Below are positions 25,096 to 34,127 of a stretch of 64,000 nucleotides of DNA, in pieces (the first letter of the stretch is position 1; each line of letters begins with the position of its first letter). A program made the position numbers and the translations under genes. The stretch spans positions 5,201,501 to 5,265,500 of the forward strand of contig NZ_CP030850.1 in NCBI RefSeq assembly GCF_003325355.1, in the 5' to 3' direction. The notes beneath the pieces are model-generated. The model was given only the letters and a program-made list of their open reading frames with translations. It made no database searches and was not told where the DNA came from. This DNA is from Runella rosea. GTDB taxonomy: Bacteria > Bacteroidota > Bacteroidia > Cytophagales > Spirosomataceae.

Positions 25096-27612
25096 GTGCT
25101 AACTGTAGAAAATGACGATTTTGGTTTAGAAGAAGTTACGCTGTTTGCGGATTTAATCTTACCAGTTCCGGTGAGACAATTGTTTACGTATCGTGTTCCG
25201 AGAGTTTTTAACGCTGCCATCAAAAATGGTGCCAGAGTGGTCGTTCCTTTTGGTAAAAACCGTGTCGTAACGGGTGTTGTAGCCCATATTCATACCACTC
25301 CGCCGTCGCGTTATCAAGCCAAATACATCGGTGAACTATTGGATGACGAGCCCTTGGTAACTCCTTACCAAATCGCCCTTTTTAACTGGATTGCCGATTA
25401 TTATTTATGCAGTGTGGGAGAGGTGCTCAACGTAGCCCTTCCGTCTGGCCTGAAGATTACGAGCCAATCCAAAATTCAGTACAATCCCGATTTTGAGTAT
25501 TTTGACCTGCTTACCGAAGAAGAGGCCGGCCTTTTGGAAGAAATAAAAAAATACCAATCTCTCACGTATGAAGAAGTAGGAAAGCGGGTAGGAGACCAGA
25601 ACATCAATCACGTCATAAAATCGTTGATTGGCAAGCGGGCCGTTATTCTGTACGAAGAAGTACGGGAAAAATACAAGCCTAAAATTCAGAAAAAAGTTAA
25701 ACTGACGGGTCGGTACGAAACCCGCGAAAACCTGATGGAGTTGATTGGCCAACTCGACAAAACGCCTAAACAACAGGAAGTTGTCATGCGTTATATGAGT
25801 CAGGTGCCGATCCAAAATGATCCATATGCCAATCGTACGGGCTTGGAAAAGAGTTTTTTTACCCAAAATGAAGAAATCTCTGATTCGGCATTGAGTACGC
25901 TGATAAAGAAAGGCGTTTTTGAAGAGTTTGAAGTGACCGTGTCGCGATTTGCAGAAGTAAAACCTGATTTTACGGCTGGCATTAATATTAAACTAACGAC
26001 GGCTCAACAACGCGCGTTTGACGAGATTATTAATCTATTTCAGGAAAAAGATACGGTGCTGCTCCACGGAGTGACGGGGAGCGGTAAAACCGAAGTGTAC
26101 ATTCACCTCGCCCAGCAGGTACTGGAAAGTGGCTCACAGGTGCTGTTTTTATTGCCCGAAATCGCCCTTACGACCCAGATTGTGGTGCGCTTGAAAAAAG
26201 TTTTCGGAGATAAACTTGGCATTTACCACTCCAAATTTTCCGACAATGAGCGGGTAGAAGTCTGGAAAGGAGTCGTCTCGGGGCAGTTCCAGTTGGTTGT
26301 GGGCGTCCGTTCGGCTATTTTTCTACCTTTTGATGCTCTCGGGTTAATCATCGTTGACGAAGAGCACGAAAGTTCCTACAAACAATACGACCCTGCGCCT
26401 CGCTATCATGCCCGCGACGTGTCGATTGTGGCCGCGCAGCACCAGCAAGCCAAAGTGTTGTTGGGTTCAGCTACGCCCGCGTTGGAGTCGTATTATCAGG
26501 CGTTGAATGGCCGCTACGGTTTGGTAAAATTGACCGAGCGCTTCGGCAAGGCCAGTATGCCCGAATTTGTGCTGATTGATACCAAGCAGGAGCGTAAAAC
26601 AAAAAAAATGAAGTACGAATTTTCGTCGGTTTTGGTAGAGGAGCTGCGCGAAACATTGGCCCGAAACGAACAGAGCATTATTTTTCAAAACCGCAGAGGT
26701 TATTCGTCTTATTTACAGTGTGAAGAATGCGGGTGGATTGGTGAATGTGAAAATTGCGCCGTAAGTTTGACGTATCACCAAAAAGACGCCGAGCTTCGGT
26801 GCCATTATTGCGGTCATAAAGAAGAGGTACCGAAATTTTGCCCTGGTTGCGGTTCTACCAAAGTACGTACCGTTGGGTTTGGGACCGAAAAGCTGGAAGA
26901 TCAACTCAAAATTTTCTTTCCCACAGCCCGCGTAGCTCGGATGGATTTGGATACGACCCGCGCCAAAAATGCCTATAAAGAAATGATTGAGGACATTGAG
27001 CAGGGCAATGTAGACATTTTGGTGGGGACTCAAATGATAAGCAAAGGGCTTGACTTTGAGAATGTAAGTATGGTGGGCGTTTTTGATGCCGACCGCATGA
27101 TTCACTTTCCTGATTTACGCTCAACCGAAAGAGCGTTTCAGTTGATAACGCAGGTGAGCGGCCGGGCTGGACGCCGGGCAGACCGAAAAGGACGGGTATT
27201 AATTCAGACTGGAAACACAAATCAAAAGATTTTACAAAAAATTATTGCGAACGATTACGAAGGAATGTACGCCGAAGAAATTGTGGAGCGAGAGCAGTTC
27301 AAATATCCACCGTTTACGAGACTTATAAAATTGACTGTCAGACATTTGGAGCAGAGTGTGGCGCGTCAGGGAGCCGAAAAACTTACCCATCTTTTAATGG
27401 AAAAAATGGGGGAAGACCGAGTGCTGGGACCGCAACCACCGCTGGTCGAACGCATCCGAAATCGGTTTTTGTTTGACATTCTTATAAAACTCGAGCGCGA
27501 AAAAGTTAATTTTAAGGCCGCAAAGACTTTTATCCTCGAAAAAGTGACGGATATTCTGACCGATAAAACATTAAAAGGGGCTGATGTAACCATTGATGTA
27601 GATTGCCTCTAA
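25096..27612 (+). CDS. priA: Primosomal protein N' (replication restart helicase PriA)
   Basis: PriA binds stalled forks, unwinds DNA and loads the replicative helicase. The 838-residue protein has the N-terminal 3'-DNA-end-binding domain (PVPVRQLFTYRVP, VVVPFGKNRVVTGVV), Walker A GVTGSGKTEVY at about residue 326 and DEEHESSYKQ at about 420. Eight zinc cysteines lie at about 541-590 (CEECGWIGECENC, CHYCGHKEEVPKFCPGCG), followed by the helicase motifs GTQMISKGLDF and QVSGRAGRR. The frame opens with GTG at 25096 directly after a stop, and there is no early ATG, so GTG is the likely start. pyk follows after 30 bases, probably on the same transcript. Confidence 0.95.
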   Translation: MLTVENDDFGLEEVTLFADLILPVPVRQLFTYRVPRVFNAAIKNGARVVVPFGKNRVVTGVVAHIHTTPPSRYQAKYIGELLDDEPLVTPYQIALFNWIADYYLCSVGEVLNVALPSGLKITSQSKIQYNPDFEYFDLLTEEEAGLLEEIKKYQSLTYEEVGKRVGDQNINHVIKSLIGKRAVILYEEVREKYKPKIQKKVKLTGRYETRENLMELIGQLDKTPKQQEVVMRYMSQVPIQNDPYANRTGLEKSFFTQNEEISDSALSTLIKKGVFEEFEVTVSRFAEVKPDFTAGINIKLTTAQQRAFDEIINLFQEKDTVLLHGVTGSGKTEVYIHLAQQVLESGSQVLFLLPEIALTTQIVVRLKKVFGDKLGIYHSKFSDNERVEVWKGVVSGQFQLVVGVRSAIFLPFDALGLIIVDEEHESSYKQYDPAPRYHARDVSIVAAQHQQAKVLLGSATPALESYYQALNGRYGLVKLTERFGKASMPEFVLIDTKQERKTKKMKYEFSSVLVEELRETLARNEQSIIFQNRRGYSSYLQCEECGWIGECENCAVSLTYHQKDAELRCHYCGHKEEVPKFCPGCGSTKVRTVGFGTEKLEDQLKIFFPTARVARMDLDTTRAKNAYKEMIEDIEQGNVDILVGTQMISKGLDFENVSMVGVFDADRMIHFPDLRSTERAFQLITQVSGRAGRRADRKGRVLIQTGNTNQKILQKIIANDYEGMYAEEIVEREQFKYPPFTRLIKLTVRHLEQSVARQGAEKLTHLLMEKMGEDRVLGPQPPLVERIRNRFLFDILIKLEREKVNFKAAKTFILEKVTDILTDKTLKGADVTIDVDCL

Positions 27613-27642
27613 TAATACCCATCAAAAAAACCTAGCCAAAAG

Positions 27643-29100
27643 ATGATCAATAAAAAGACCAAGATTGTTGCCACCGTAGGCCCTGCTTCAGAAACATCTG
27701 AACTTCTGTATTCACTGGTACAGGCAGGGGTGAATGTATTCCGACTGAATTTCTCGCACGGCTCTCATGCCGATCACTTGGAACGTATTCAGAAAATCCG
27801 CCAAAATAATGCTACCTACGGTCTCAGCGTTGGAATTTTGCAGGATTTGCAGGGCCCTAAAATTCGCATCGGCAATGTCGAAAGCAAAGACGGTGTGAAA
27901 ATTGTAGCAGGCCAAAAATTAGTGTTTACCAATGATGATATTATTGGTACTTCTGAGCGCGTAAGTACACCTTATAAAGGAATGTACCAAGACGTAAAAA
28001 TGGGCGAGCGCATCCTGATGGACGATGGCAAGCTGGAAGTAAAAGTAGTAGGCATCGAAGGAACCGATGTGGTAACGGAGGTAGTCTATGACGGTATCTT
28101 GAAGTCTAAAAAAGGAGTAAACCTTCCGAATACCAAAGTGTCGATGCCGTCGGTAACGGAAAAAGACTACGAAGACCTCGAATTTGGTTTGGAAAATGAT
28201 GTAGACTGGATAGCGCTGTCATTTGTTCGCTATGCGTCTGATATTCAGGAGGTAAAAGATTATATCAAAGCAAAAGGCAAGAGTATTCGGGTGGTGGCTA
28301 AAATTGAAAAGCCAGAAGCCATCGAAAACATTGATGCCATCATTGAAGCCACCGATGCCATTATGGTGGCTCGTGGAGATTTGGGCGTAGAATTGCCCGC
28401 CGAGGAGGTTCCCATGATTCAGAAAATGATTGTGGAGAAATGTAACCGCGCGGCTAAGCCCGTTATTGTGGCTACGCAGATGCTCGAAAGCATGATTGAT
28501 GCCCCACGACCTACGCGGGCAGAAATCAATGATATTGCCAATTCAGTGCTGGACGGTGCCGATGCAGTTATGCTCAGCGCAGAAACTGCCTCTGGCAAAT
28601 ACCCCATTGAGGCCGTTACGAGCATGGCACAGACGATTCGTCAGGTAGAACAAACGGAAGCGAAGAAAAAAGCGGATGATACCGAAATTTATTTCAAATA
28701 CCATGCTGCTGTTAATGATAATCCTGGCCCTAATGTGCTGAATGACAACGTAGTAATGAGCGCTTGTCGCTTGGCGCGTGATACCCACGCAAAGGCGATT
28801 ATCGGGGTGACGCGTTCTGGTTATACGGGTGTTCGTTTGTCGCATCACCGCCCAGAAGCTGATTTGTATGTCTTTACGCCCAGCCGCTCGCTCATGTGTG
28901 CGCTTTCGTTGTACTGGGGAGTGAAGTCGGTGTATTATGACCGTGAAGACCTTACGACTGATGATTTGATTGACGATATCAAAAGGGTTCTTGTTGAAAA
29001 AGAAGCATTGCATACGGGAGATATTTTCGTAAACACGCTAAGTATGCCCGTCAGCAAGCACCGCAAAACCAACGCGGTTAAATTGAGTATTGTAGACTGA
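27643..29100 (+). CDS. pyk: Pyruvate kinase
   Basis: Pyruvate kinase makes pyruvate and ATP from phosphoenolpyruvate and ADP, the last step of glycolysis. The 485-residue protein starts INKKTKIVATVGPAS with NVFRLNFSHG, has DLQGPKIRIG, the Mg/K+ and catalytic stretch VVAKIEKPEAIENIDAII, MVARGDLGVE, and the signature ATQMLESMI, AEINDIANSVLDGADAVMLSAETASGKYP. The C-terminal regulatory domain is complete. It lies 30 bases after priA and is followed by a strong terminator. Pairing with the class II aldolase at 10966 is only by shared pathway, not by operon. Confidence 0.97.
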   Translation: MINKKTKIVATVGPASETSELLYSLVQAGVNVFRLNFSHGSHADHLERIQKIRQNNATYGLSVGILQDLQGPKIRIGNVESKDGVKIVAGQKLVFTNDDIIGTSERVSTPYKGMYQDVKMGERILMDDGKLEVKVVGIEGTDVVTEVVYDGILKSKKGVNLPNTKVSMPSVTEKDYEDLEFGLENDVDWIALSFVRYASDIQEVKDYIKAKGKSIRVVAKIEKPEAIENIDAIIEATDAIMVARGDLGVELPAEEVPMIQKMIVEKCNRAAKPVIVATQMLESMIDAPRPTRAEINDIANSVLDGADAVMLSAETASGKYPIEAVTSMAQTIRQVEQTEAKKKADDTEIYFKYHAAVNDNPGPNVLNDNVVMSACRLARDTHAKAIIGVTRSGYTGVRLSHHRPEADLYVFTPSRSLMCALSLYWGVKSVYYDREDLTTDDLIDDIKRVLVEKEALHTGDIFVNTLSMPVSKHRKTNAVKLSIVD

Positions 29101-29128
29101 TCCGTTTTCGGTTTCGGTAGAGTTTTAA

Positions 29129-29160
29129 GCCCTTTCTCTCGCCGAGAAAGGGCTTATTTT
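29129..29160 (+). terminator. Rho-independent terminator after pyk
   Basis: GCCCTTTCTC, a 5-base loop, GAGAAAGGGC, then TTATTTT. It ends the priA-pyk transcript and sits only 6 bases from the stop of the convergent SemiSWEET gene. Confidence 0.92.
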
Positions 29161-29165
29161 ATGCA

Positions 29166-29429
29166 CTATATATTGGAAGAACGGGTGTATTTCCATTTAA
29201 AATAAAGAATAACAAACGAAAGAATCAGCGTGGTGGCGTTGGCGGCCACAACTGGAAAAGAATGCGCCATGATGCCATAACCGAGCCAAAGCGCTACACC
29301 AACGGTAAACAACAAAAACATGGCCAGTGAAACGTCTTTGGCAGATTTGGTACGGTAAATCTGTAAAACCTGGGGAATAAAGGCAAGCGTGGTTAACGCA
29401 CCCGCTGCATAGCCCATTATCTCTAACAT
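29166..29429 (-). CDS. SemiSWEET-family sugar transporter
   Basis: SemiSWEETs are three-helix proteins that dimerise to move sugars down a gradient across the inner membrane. The 87-residue product has exactly three hydrophobic helices and the family motif LAFIPQVLQIYRTKSAKDVSL, with the PQ kink in helix 1 and the basic RTKSAKDVS loop before helix 2. Helix 3 ends with YFKWKY. Size and motif match the MtN3/saliva-PQ-loop group. It is a single gene, convergent with pyk; the sugar carried is unknown. Confidence 0.9.
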   Translation of the reverse strand: MLEIMGYAAGALTTLAFIPQVLQIYRTKSAKDVSLAMFLLFTVGVALWLGYGIMAHSFPVVAANATTLILSFVILYFKWKYTRSSNI

Positions 29430-29665
29430 TGCTGTACGAATTTTAATGAATAATGCTTGTATAGTAGAAAAGTTATATAAAAAGTTTCATAACATCATGT
29501 ATTTGTTGGTATAATACAACAAGTGATTGTAAGGATACTAAAACGAGCTTAGATTTTTGTTAAAATCCCCCAAAGAAGAGAATCAAAATAATTGACAATT
29601 TTTTGTGCCTTCAGAAGCAGTAGAGGCCTTTTCGGGTTGGGATAATGCAAAAAAATCAACTTTTG

Positions 29666-29697
29666 TTTGGAAAATAAATATTGACCGGTTTTATTTG
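29666..29697 (+). promoter_or_regulatory. Promoter of the ilv operon
   Basis: TTTG at 29666-29669, 20 bases of spacer, then TTTATTTG at 29690-29697 fits the Bacteroidota pattern TTTG-N19-21-TAnnTTTG with one mismatch. Transcription would begin near 29704, about 48 bases before the leader ATG. A small inverted repeat, TACGC-aatta-GCGTA (29707-29721), lies at the predicted start and could be an operator. Confidence 0.55.
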
Positions 29698-29751
29698 TAA
29701 CGCAAATACGCAATTAGCGTAATTTCGCTATCAGAAAAAATTTGCTCTAAA

Positions 29752-29808
29752 ATGTTTACTAATATAATTGTGGTCGTGGTCGTCATTCTTTGCACCCAAA
29801 CGGTGTGA
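29752..29808 (+). CDS. ilv leader peptide MFTNIIVVVVVILCTQTV
   Basis: An 18-codon ORF lies directly upstream of an attenuator and ilvD. It contains a run of nine branched-chain codons (Ile-Ile-Val-Val-Val-Val-Val-Ile-Leu) and ends with another Val: three Ile, six Val and one Leu in all. Such a run is the mark of transcription attenuation leaders, where low charged tRNA stalls the ribosome. Its stop codon (29806-29808) lies in the left arm of the antiterminator, as expected when translation to the end favours the terminator. The peptide itself has no other expected function. Confidence 0.88.
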   Translation: MFTNIIVVVVVILCTQTV

Positions 29809-29869
29809 GTGGATTCCGATTGCTACCGTCGAAGCCTCACTCACACCGAAAAATGAGTGAGGCTTTTTT
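29801..29869 (+). promoter_or_regulatory. ilv transcription attenuator (antiterminator and terminator)
   Basis: Two mutually exclusive stems are visible. The terminator is an 11-bp stem, AGCCTCACTCA (29833-29843) with TGAGTGAGGCT (29854-29864), followed by a T-run to 29869. The antiterminator is a perfect 11-bp pairing of CGGTGTGAGTG (29801-29811) with CACTCACACCG (29838-29848), which uses the same bases as the terminator's left arm. A ribosome stalled on the Val/Ile run would leave 29801-29811 free and prevent termination. A ribosome at the leader stop would cover that arm and allow termination before ilvD. Confidence 0.88.
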
Positions 29870-29888
29870 GTAAAACCAACCTCCTATT

Positions 29889-31574
29889 ATGTCAGAACAA
29901 CTTAACAAATTCAGCCGCACTCTTACGCAAGAAGTAACAAATCCCGCCGCCAAAGCCATGCTCTATGGCGTAGGATTGACCAAAGAAGACATGCAAAAAG
30001 CCCAAATTGGCATTGCCAGTACGGGTTATGAAGGAAACACCTGCAACATGCACCTCAACGGATTGTCGGTGCATGTAAAAAAAGGAATTCAGGAAAATGG
30101 CATGGTCGGCCTTATTTTTCACACCATTGGTGTATCCGATGGCATGACTAACGGCAACGACGGGATGAGCTACTCGCTGCCAAGCCGTGACTTGATTGCC
30201 GATTCTATCGAAAACGTAGTGGGTGCCCAATGGTACGACGGAGTGATTGCGGTGGTAGGTTGTGACAAAAATATGCCAGGAGCCATGATGGCCATTGCCC
30301 GGTTGAACCGCCCAGCCATGTTGGTCTACGGCGGAACGATCCGGACGGGAGAATATAAAGGACAGAAACTCGACATTATTTCGGCGTTTGAAGCCTTGGG
30401 CAAGAAGTTTGCCGGAACGATTTCGGAAGAAGACTACGAAGGAGTTATTCAAAATGCCATTCCTGGTGCAGGAGCTTGCGGCGGAATGTACACGGCCAAT
30501 ACCATGGCTAGCTCAATGGAAGCAATGGGCTTAACGCTGCCCAATTCATCGACCTATCCGGCCACGCACGAAGGCAAAAAAGCGGAGTGTATCGCCATTG
30601 GAGCGGCCATGAAACAATTGCTGGAGAAAAACATTTGCCCGCGCGACATCATGACGCGCAAAGCCTTTGAAAACGCCATGACGGTGGTGATGGCGCTGGG
30701 CGGTTCGACCAACGCCGTGTTGCATTATCTGGCCATTGCCCGTGCCGCAGAAGTAGATTTTACGCTAAAAGATATTCAGGATATTTCGGACCGTACGCCA
30801 TTGATTGCCGACCTTAAACCGTCTGGTAAGTATTATATGGAAGATGTATTGGCCATTGGCGGAGTTCCAGCCATTATGAAATATTTATATCAGCAGGGTC
30901 TTTTGCACGGCGATTGCTTGACCGTAACGGGTAAAACCATTGCTGAGAATTTGGCCGAAGCACCTGATTTGAATTTCGATACCCAAAAAATCATTTTCCC
31001 GCTTTCGACACCCCTCAAACCCACGGGACACTTACAAATCATGTACGGAAACTTGGCAACGGAAGGTGCCGTGGCTAAGATTACTGGCAAAGAAGGTGAG
31101 CGTTTTGAAGGAACGGCCAAGGTATGTGAGCGCGAAGAAGAAGTCATAGAATACATTTCAAAAGGTGAAATCAAAGCGGGGCATGTCATCGTGATTCGCA
31201 ATGAAGGCCCCAAAGGCGGTCCGGGTATGCCCGAAATGCTTAAACCTACCTCGGCGGTGATGGGAGCGGGTCTGGGTGACAAAATCGCGATGATTACCGA
31301 TGGTCGTTTTTCGGGTGGTACGCATGGTTTTGTGGTGGGCCACATCACGCCAGAAGCCTACATGGGCGGAACCATTGGCCTGGTAAAAGACGGCGATAAA
31401 ATTACGATTGATGCCGTAAACAACGTATTGCAACTGCACGTCTCGGACGAAGAACTGGCCGAGCGTCGTAAGGAGTGGAAACAACCCGAGCCGCCGTTTA
31501 AAAAAGGGACGTTAGGCAAATACATCCGCAATGTGAAGTCGGCAAGCGAAGGCTGTGTAACGGATGAAGCGTAA
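29889..31574 (+). CDS. ilvD: Dihydroxy-acid dehydratase
   Basis: IlvD removes water from dihydroxy-acids to give the keto acids of valine and isoleucine, using an iron-sulfur cluster. The 561-residue protein shows cluster cysteines in [22 protein letters not shown] and [12 protein letters not shown]. The Mg-binding [13 protein letters not shown] and the C-terminal [17 protein letters not shown] and [20 protein letters not shown] are present. It is the first structural gene after the attenuator, 20 bases past the terminator T-run, and is followed 37 bases later by ilvB. Confidence 0.97.
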   Translation: MSEQLNKFSRTLTQEVTNPAAKAMLYGVGLTKEDMQKAQIGIASTGYEGNTCNMHLNGLSVHVKKGIQENGMVGLIFHTIGVSDGMTNGNDGMSYSLPSRDLIADSIENVVGAQWYDGVIAVVGCDKNMPGAMMAIARLNRPAMLVYGGTIRTGEYKGQKLDIISAFEALGKKFAGTISEEDYEGVIQNAIPGAGACGGMYTANTMASSMEAMGLTLPNSSTYPATHEGKKAECIAIGAAMKQLLEKNICPRDIMTRKAFENAMTVVMALGGSTNAVLHYLAIARAAEVDFTLKDIQDISDRTPLIADLKPSGKYYMEDVLAIGGVPAIMKYLYQQGLLHGDCLTVTGKTIAENLAEAPDLNFDTQKIIFPLSTPLKPTGHLQIMYGNLATEGAVAKITGKEGERFEGTAKVCEREEEVIEYISKGEIKAGHVIVIRNEGPKGGPGMPEMLKPTSAVMGAGLGDKIAMITDGRFSGGTHGFVVGHITPEAYMGGTIGLVKDGDKITIDAVNNVLQLHVSDEELAERRKEWKQPEPPFKKGTLGKYIRNVKSASEGCVTDEA

Positions 31575-31611
31575 TTAATAAAGCAACAACAAATTAAAAA
31601 CCATATCCGTC

Positions 31612-33414
31612 ATGGACAACCAATTAACCATGATTGCACAACAGGAAATTGCGTCGGCAGAAGCTGTTTTGACGCAAGAAACAGTTCAGCCAATGACAAC
31701 AACAGACGTTATTGCCGAAGGTCCTCGGTTTTTGTCGGGAGCGCAGGCGCTCATGGAATCACTGATTGCCGAAGGGACGGAAGTGATTTTTGGCTACCCG
31801 GGCGGTGCCATCATGCCTACGTATGATGCCCTCTTTGATTATTCTGACCGCCTAGACCATATTTTGGTACGGCATGAGCAAGGTGCTGGACACGCGGCGC
31901 AGGGATACGCCCGTACCAGCGGAAAACCCGGCGTTTGTCTGGTGACTTCTGGCCCTGGCGGTACTAATTTAGTGACGCCCATCGCCGATGCAATTATCGA
32001 CTGTACGCCTTTGGTGTGCATCATTGGACAGGTAAAGTCAACTTTGCTAGGAACGGATGCTTTTCAGGAAACCGATATTATTGGGGTAACAACCCCCGTA
32101 TGTAAGTGGAACTATCAAATCACCCACCCAGACGAAGTGCCAGAAGTAATGGCTAAGGCGTTTTACATCGCCACTTCTGGAAAACCGGGTCCCGTAGTGA
32201 TTGACTTCACGCGGGATGCCCAAGTCGGGATGATGGATAAGCCCTATCAATACAAAAAAATAGAAGGTTTGACCAGCTATAAACCACGTATTGTGCCCAA
32301 AGATGAACACGTTCAGAAAGCGGCGGAATTAATCAATAATGCAAAAAAACCCTATATTTTATTTGGGCACGGCGTATTGATTTCGGGTGCGATGGAAGAG
32401 CTGAAGGCATTTGCCGAAAAAACCGATATTCCTTGCGCCAGTACTTTATTGGGATTGTCGGCGATGCCGATTGACCACCCCAATTATGTGGGTTGGTTAG
32501 GAATGCACGGCAATTATGGCCCCAATGTATTGACCGACCAAGCTGATGTCATTATTGCCATTGGAATGCGTTTTGACGACCGTGTTACGGGCGATGCCAC
32601 CAAATACATTCGTCAGGCTAGGGTGGTGCATATTGAGATAGATCCGTCAGAGATTGATAAAATCATCAAGGCAGAAGCGCCAGTGGTGGGAGATGCCAAG
32701 GAAGCTTTGCGGAAGCTACTTCCCTTGGTGAAGGCCAATAATCACTCTACATGGCGCAATGAATTCAAGAAATTTGACGTCATCGAAGAGCAGAAAGTAA
32801 CCCGCCGTGAGTTGAAGGAAGAAGGTGAAATCAAGATGGCGGAAGTGGTAAATATGCTTTCCCAAAAAACCAACGGAGAAGCCTGCATTGTTGCGGACGT
32901 AGGTCAGCACCAGATGATTGCGGCGCGATATTACCAATTTAAAAACCCACATTCATACATTGCTTCGGGCGGATTAGGAACCATGGGTTTTGCCATTCCA
33001 GCGGCGTTTGGGGCTAAAAAAGGTGCTCCAGACCGCGAAGTGGTAGCCTTTATCGGCGATGGTTGTTTTCAGATGACCATTCAAGAATTGGGAACCATTG
33101 CGCAGAGCGGATTAGCCGTAAAATTGATTATTCTCAACAATAATTATTTGGGAATGGTACGGCAGTGGCAACAGCTGTTTTTCGAAAAGCGCTATTCATT
33201 TGTGGAACTGAAAAACCCCGATTTTGTAACCATTGCCAAAGGCTTTGGTATTACGGGCCATACCTGCTCTGAGCGCGATAACCTGAGCGACTCACTAGAT
33301 GCCTTGCTCAAATCAGATAAACCGTATTTGTTGGAAGTAATCGTGGAGAAAGAAGAAAACGTATTTCCAATGGTCCCTGCTGGGGCTTCGGTTGTTGATA
33401 TTCGGTTGGACTAG
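31612..33414 (+). CDS. ilvB: Acetolactate synthase large (catalytic) subunit
   Basis: A TPP enzyme that joins pyruvate with pyruvate or 2-oxobutyrate, the first shared step of branched-chain synthesis. The 600-residue protein has an N-terminal extension of about 35 residues rich in Ala, Glu and Thr before GAQALMESLIAEGTEVIFGYPGG. The catalytic Glu is in LVRHEQGAGHAAQGYAR, the FAD-binding part is GMRFDDRVTGD, and the TPP/Mg motif is FIGDGCFQMTIQE with LNNNYLGMVRQWQQLFF. The extension could hold a later start (ATG codons at 31645 or 31690 in frame). It acts with the small subunit encoded next. Confidence 0.96.
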   Translation: MDNQLTMIAQQEIASAEAVLTQETVQPMTTTDVIAEGPRFLSGAQALMESLIAEGTEVIFGYPGGAIMPTYDALFDYSDRLDHILVRHEQGAGHAAQGYARTSGKPGVCLVTSGPGGTNLVTPIADAIIDCTPLVCIIGQVKSTLLGTDAFQETDIIGVTTPVCKWNYQITHPDEVPEVMAKAFYIATSGKPGPVVIDFTRDAQVGMMDKPYQYKKIEGLTSYKPRIVPKDEHVQKAAELINNAKKPYILFGHGVLISGAMEELKAFAEKTDIPCASTLLGLSAMPIDHPNYVGWLGMHGNYGPNVLTDQADVIIAIGMRFDDRVTGDATKYIRQARVVHIEIDPSEIDKIIKAEAPVVGDAKEALRKLLPLVKANNHSTWRNEFKKFDVIEEQKVTRRELKEEGEIKMAEVVNMLSQKTNGEACIVADVGQHQMIAARYYQFKNPHSYIASGGLGTMGFAIPAAFGAKKGAPDREVVAFIGDGCFQMTIQELGTIAQSGLAVKLIILNNNYLGMVRQWQQLFFEKRYSFVELKNPDFVTIAKGFGITGHTCSERDNLSDSLDALLKSDKPYLLEVIVEKEENVFPMVPAGASVVDIRLD

Positions 33415-33502
33415 GCCGACAAGACAGCAACGGTTTGGTACTTAAATAAATGCACAACTAAAAACTCCCCTTTGGAGCGAGCCGACGATTCGGTTGGGGC
33501 TT

Positions 33503-34039
33503 ATGACGACTTACACCATCTGTATATTTACCGAAAATACTTTCGGATTGTTAAATAAAATTACAATTCTTTTCACCCGCCGGCGGGTCAATATTGAAAG
33601 TTTGACGGTGTCGGAGACCGAACGAAAAGGAGTGTCGCGGTACACCATTACCATCAAGCATGACAAACGCGAAGAAGTTGAAAAACTGGTTCGTCAAATC
33701 CGCAAAGTGGTGGAAGTTTTGGCCGTGTTTGGTTACCTAGACGATGAGGTTGTGTACAACGAAATCGCGCTTTTCAAAATCGCGACTCCTATCGGTACCC
33801 GACCCATCGACATCGAAACCATCAACAAAGTGTACAAAGCTTGGGTGGTTTATTGGGGGCTCGACTACGTGGTCATTGAGAAGGCGGGCAATGAAACTGA
33901 AATCATGGATTTCTTCCGGTATATCAAGCCTTACGGAATCCTTGAGTTCGTAAAATCAGGCCGTGTGGCCGTGGGAAAAACCCCCCAGGGGTTGGTGGAG
34001 TACCTTCCGCAGGAGGTACATGGCGAGTATTATGCTTAA
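33503..34039 (+). CDS. ilvN: Acetolactate synthase small (regulatory) subunit
   Basis: The regulatory subunit binds valine and controls the large subunit. The N-terminal ACT domain is clear: TTYTICIFTENTFGLLNKITILFTRR with RVNIESLTVSETE, and the longer IlvH-like C-terminal domain follows. The ATG at 33503 (MTTYTICIF) is preferred over an upstream TTG at 33494. Length (178) fits the IlvH type. It is in the ilv transcript, 88 bases after ilvB. Feedback inhibition by valine is known for the family and inferred here. Confidence 0.93.
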   Translation: MTTYTICIFTENTFGLLNKITILFTRRRVNIESLTVSETERKGVSRYTITIKHDKREEVEKLVRQIRKVVEVLAVFGYLDDEVVYNEIALFKIATPIGTRPIDIETINKVYKAWVVYWGLDYVVIEKAGNETEIMDFFRYIKPYGILEFVKSGRVAVGKTPQGLVEYLPQEVHGEYYA

Positions 34040-34045
34040 AAAAAC

Positions 34046-34053
34046 TACCTTTG
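34046..34053 (+). promoter_or_regulatory. Possible internal promoter (TACCTTTG)
   Basis: An exact TAnnTTTG element lies 6 bases after the ilvN stop and 74 bases before the next start. No TTTG is found at the expected upstream distance. It could give the two inserted genes an independent transcript. Confidence 0.35.
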
Positions 34054-34127
34054 TCAAAGCGTTTGGCAATCCAATTGGGAGAGTCAGACTGGTATAAAAA
34101 CCGATAAATTTGACTGGATACGTTTGA

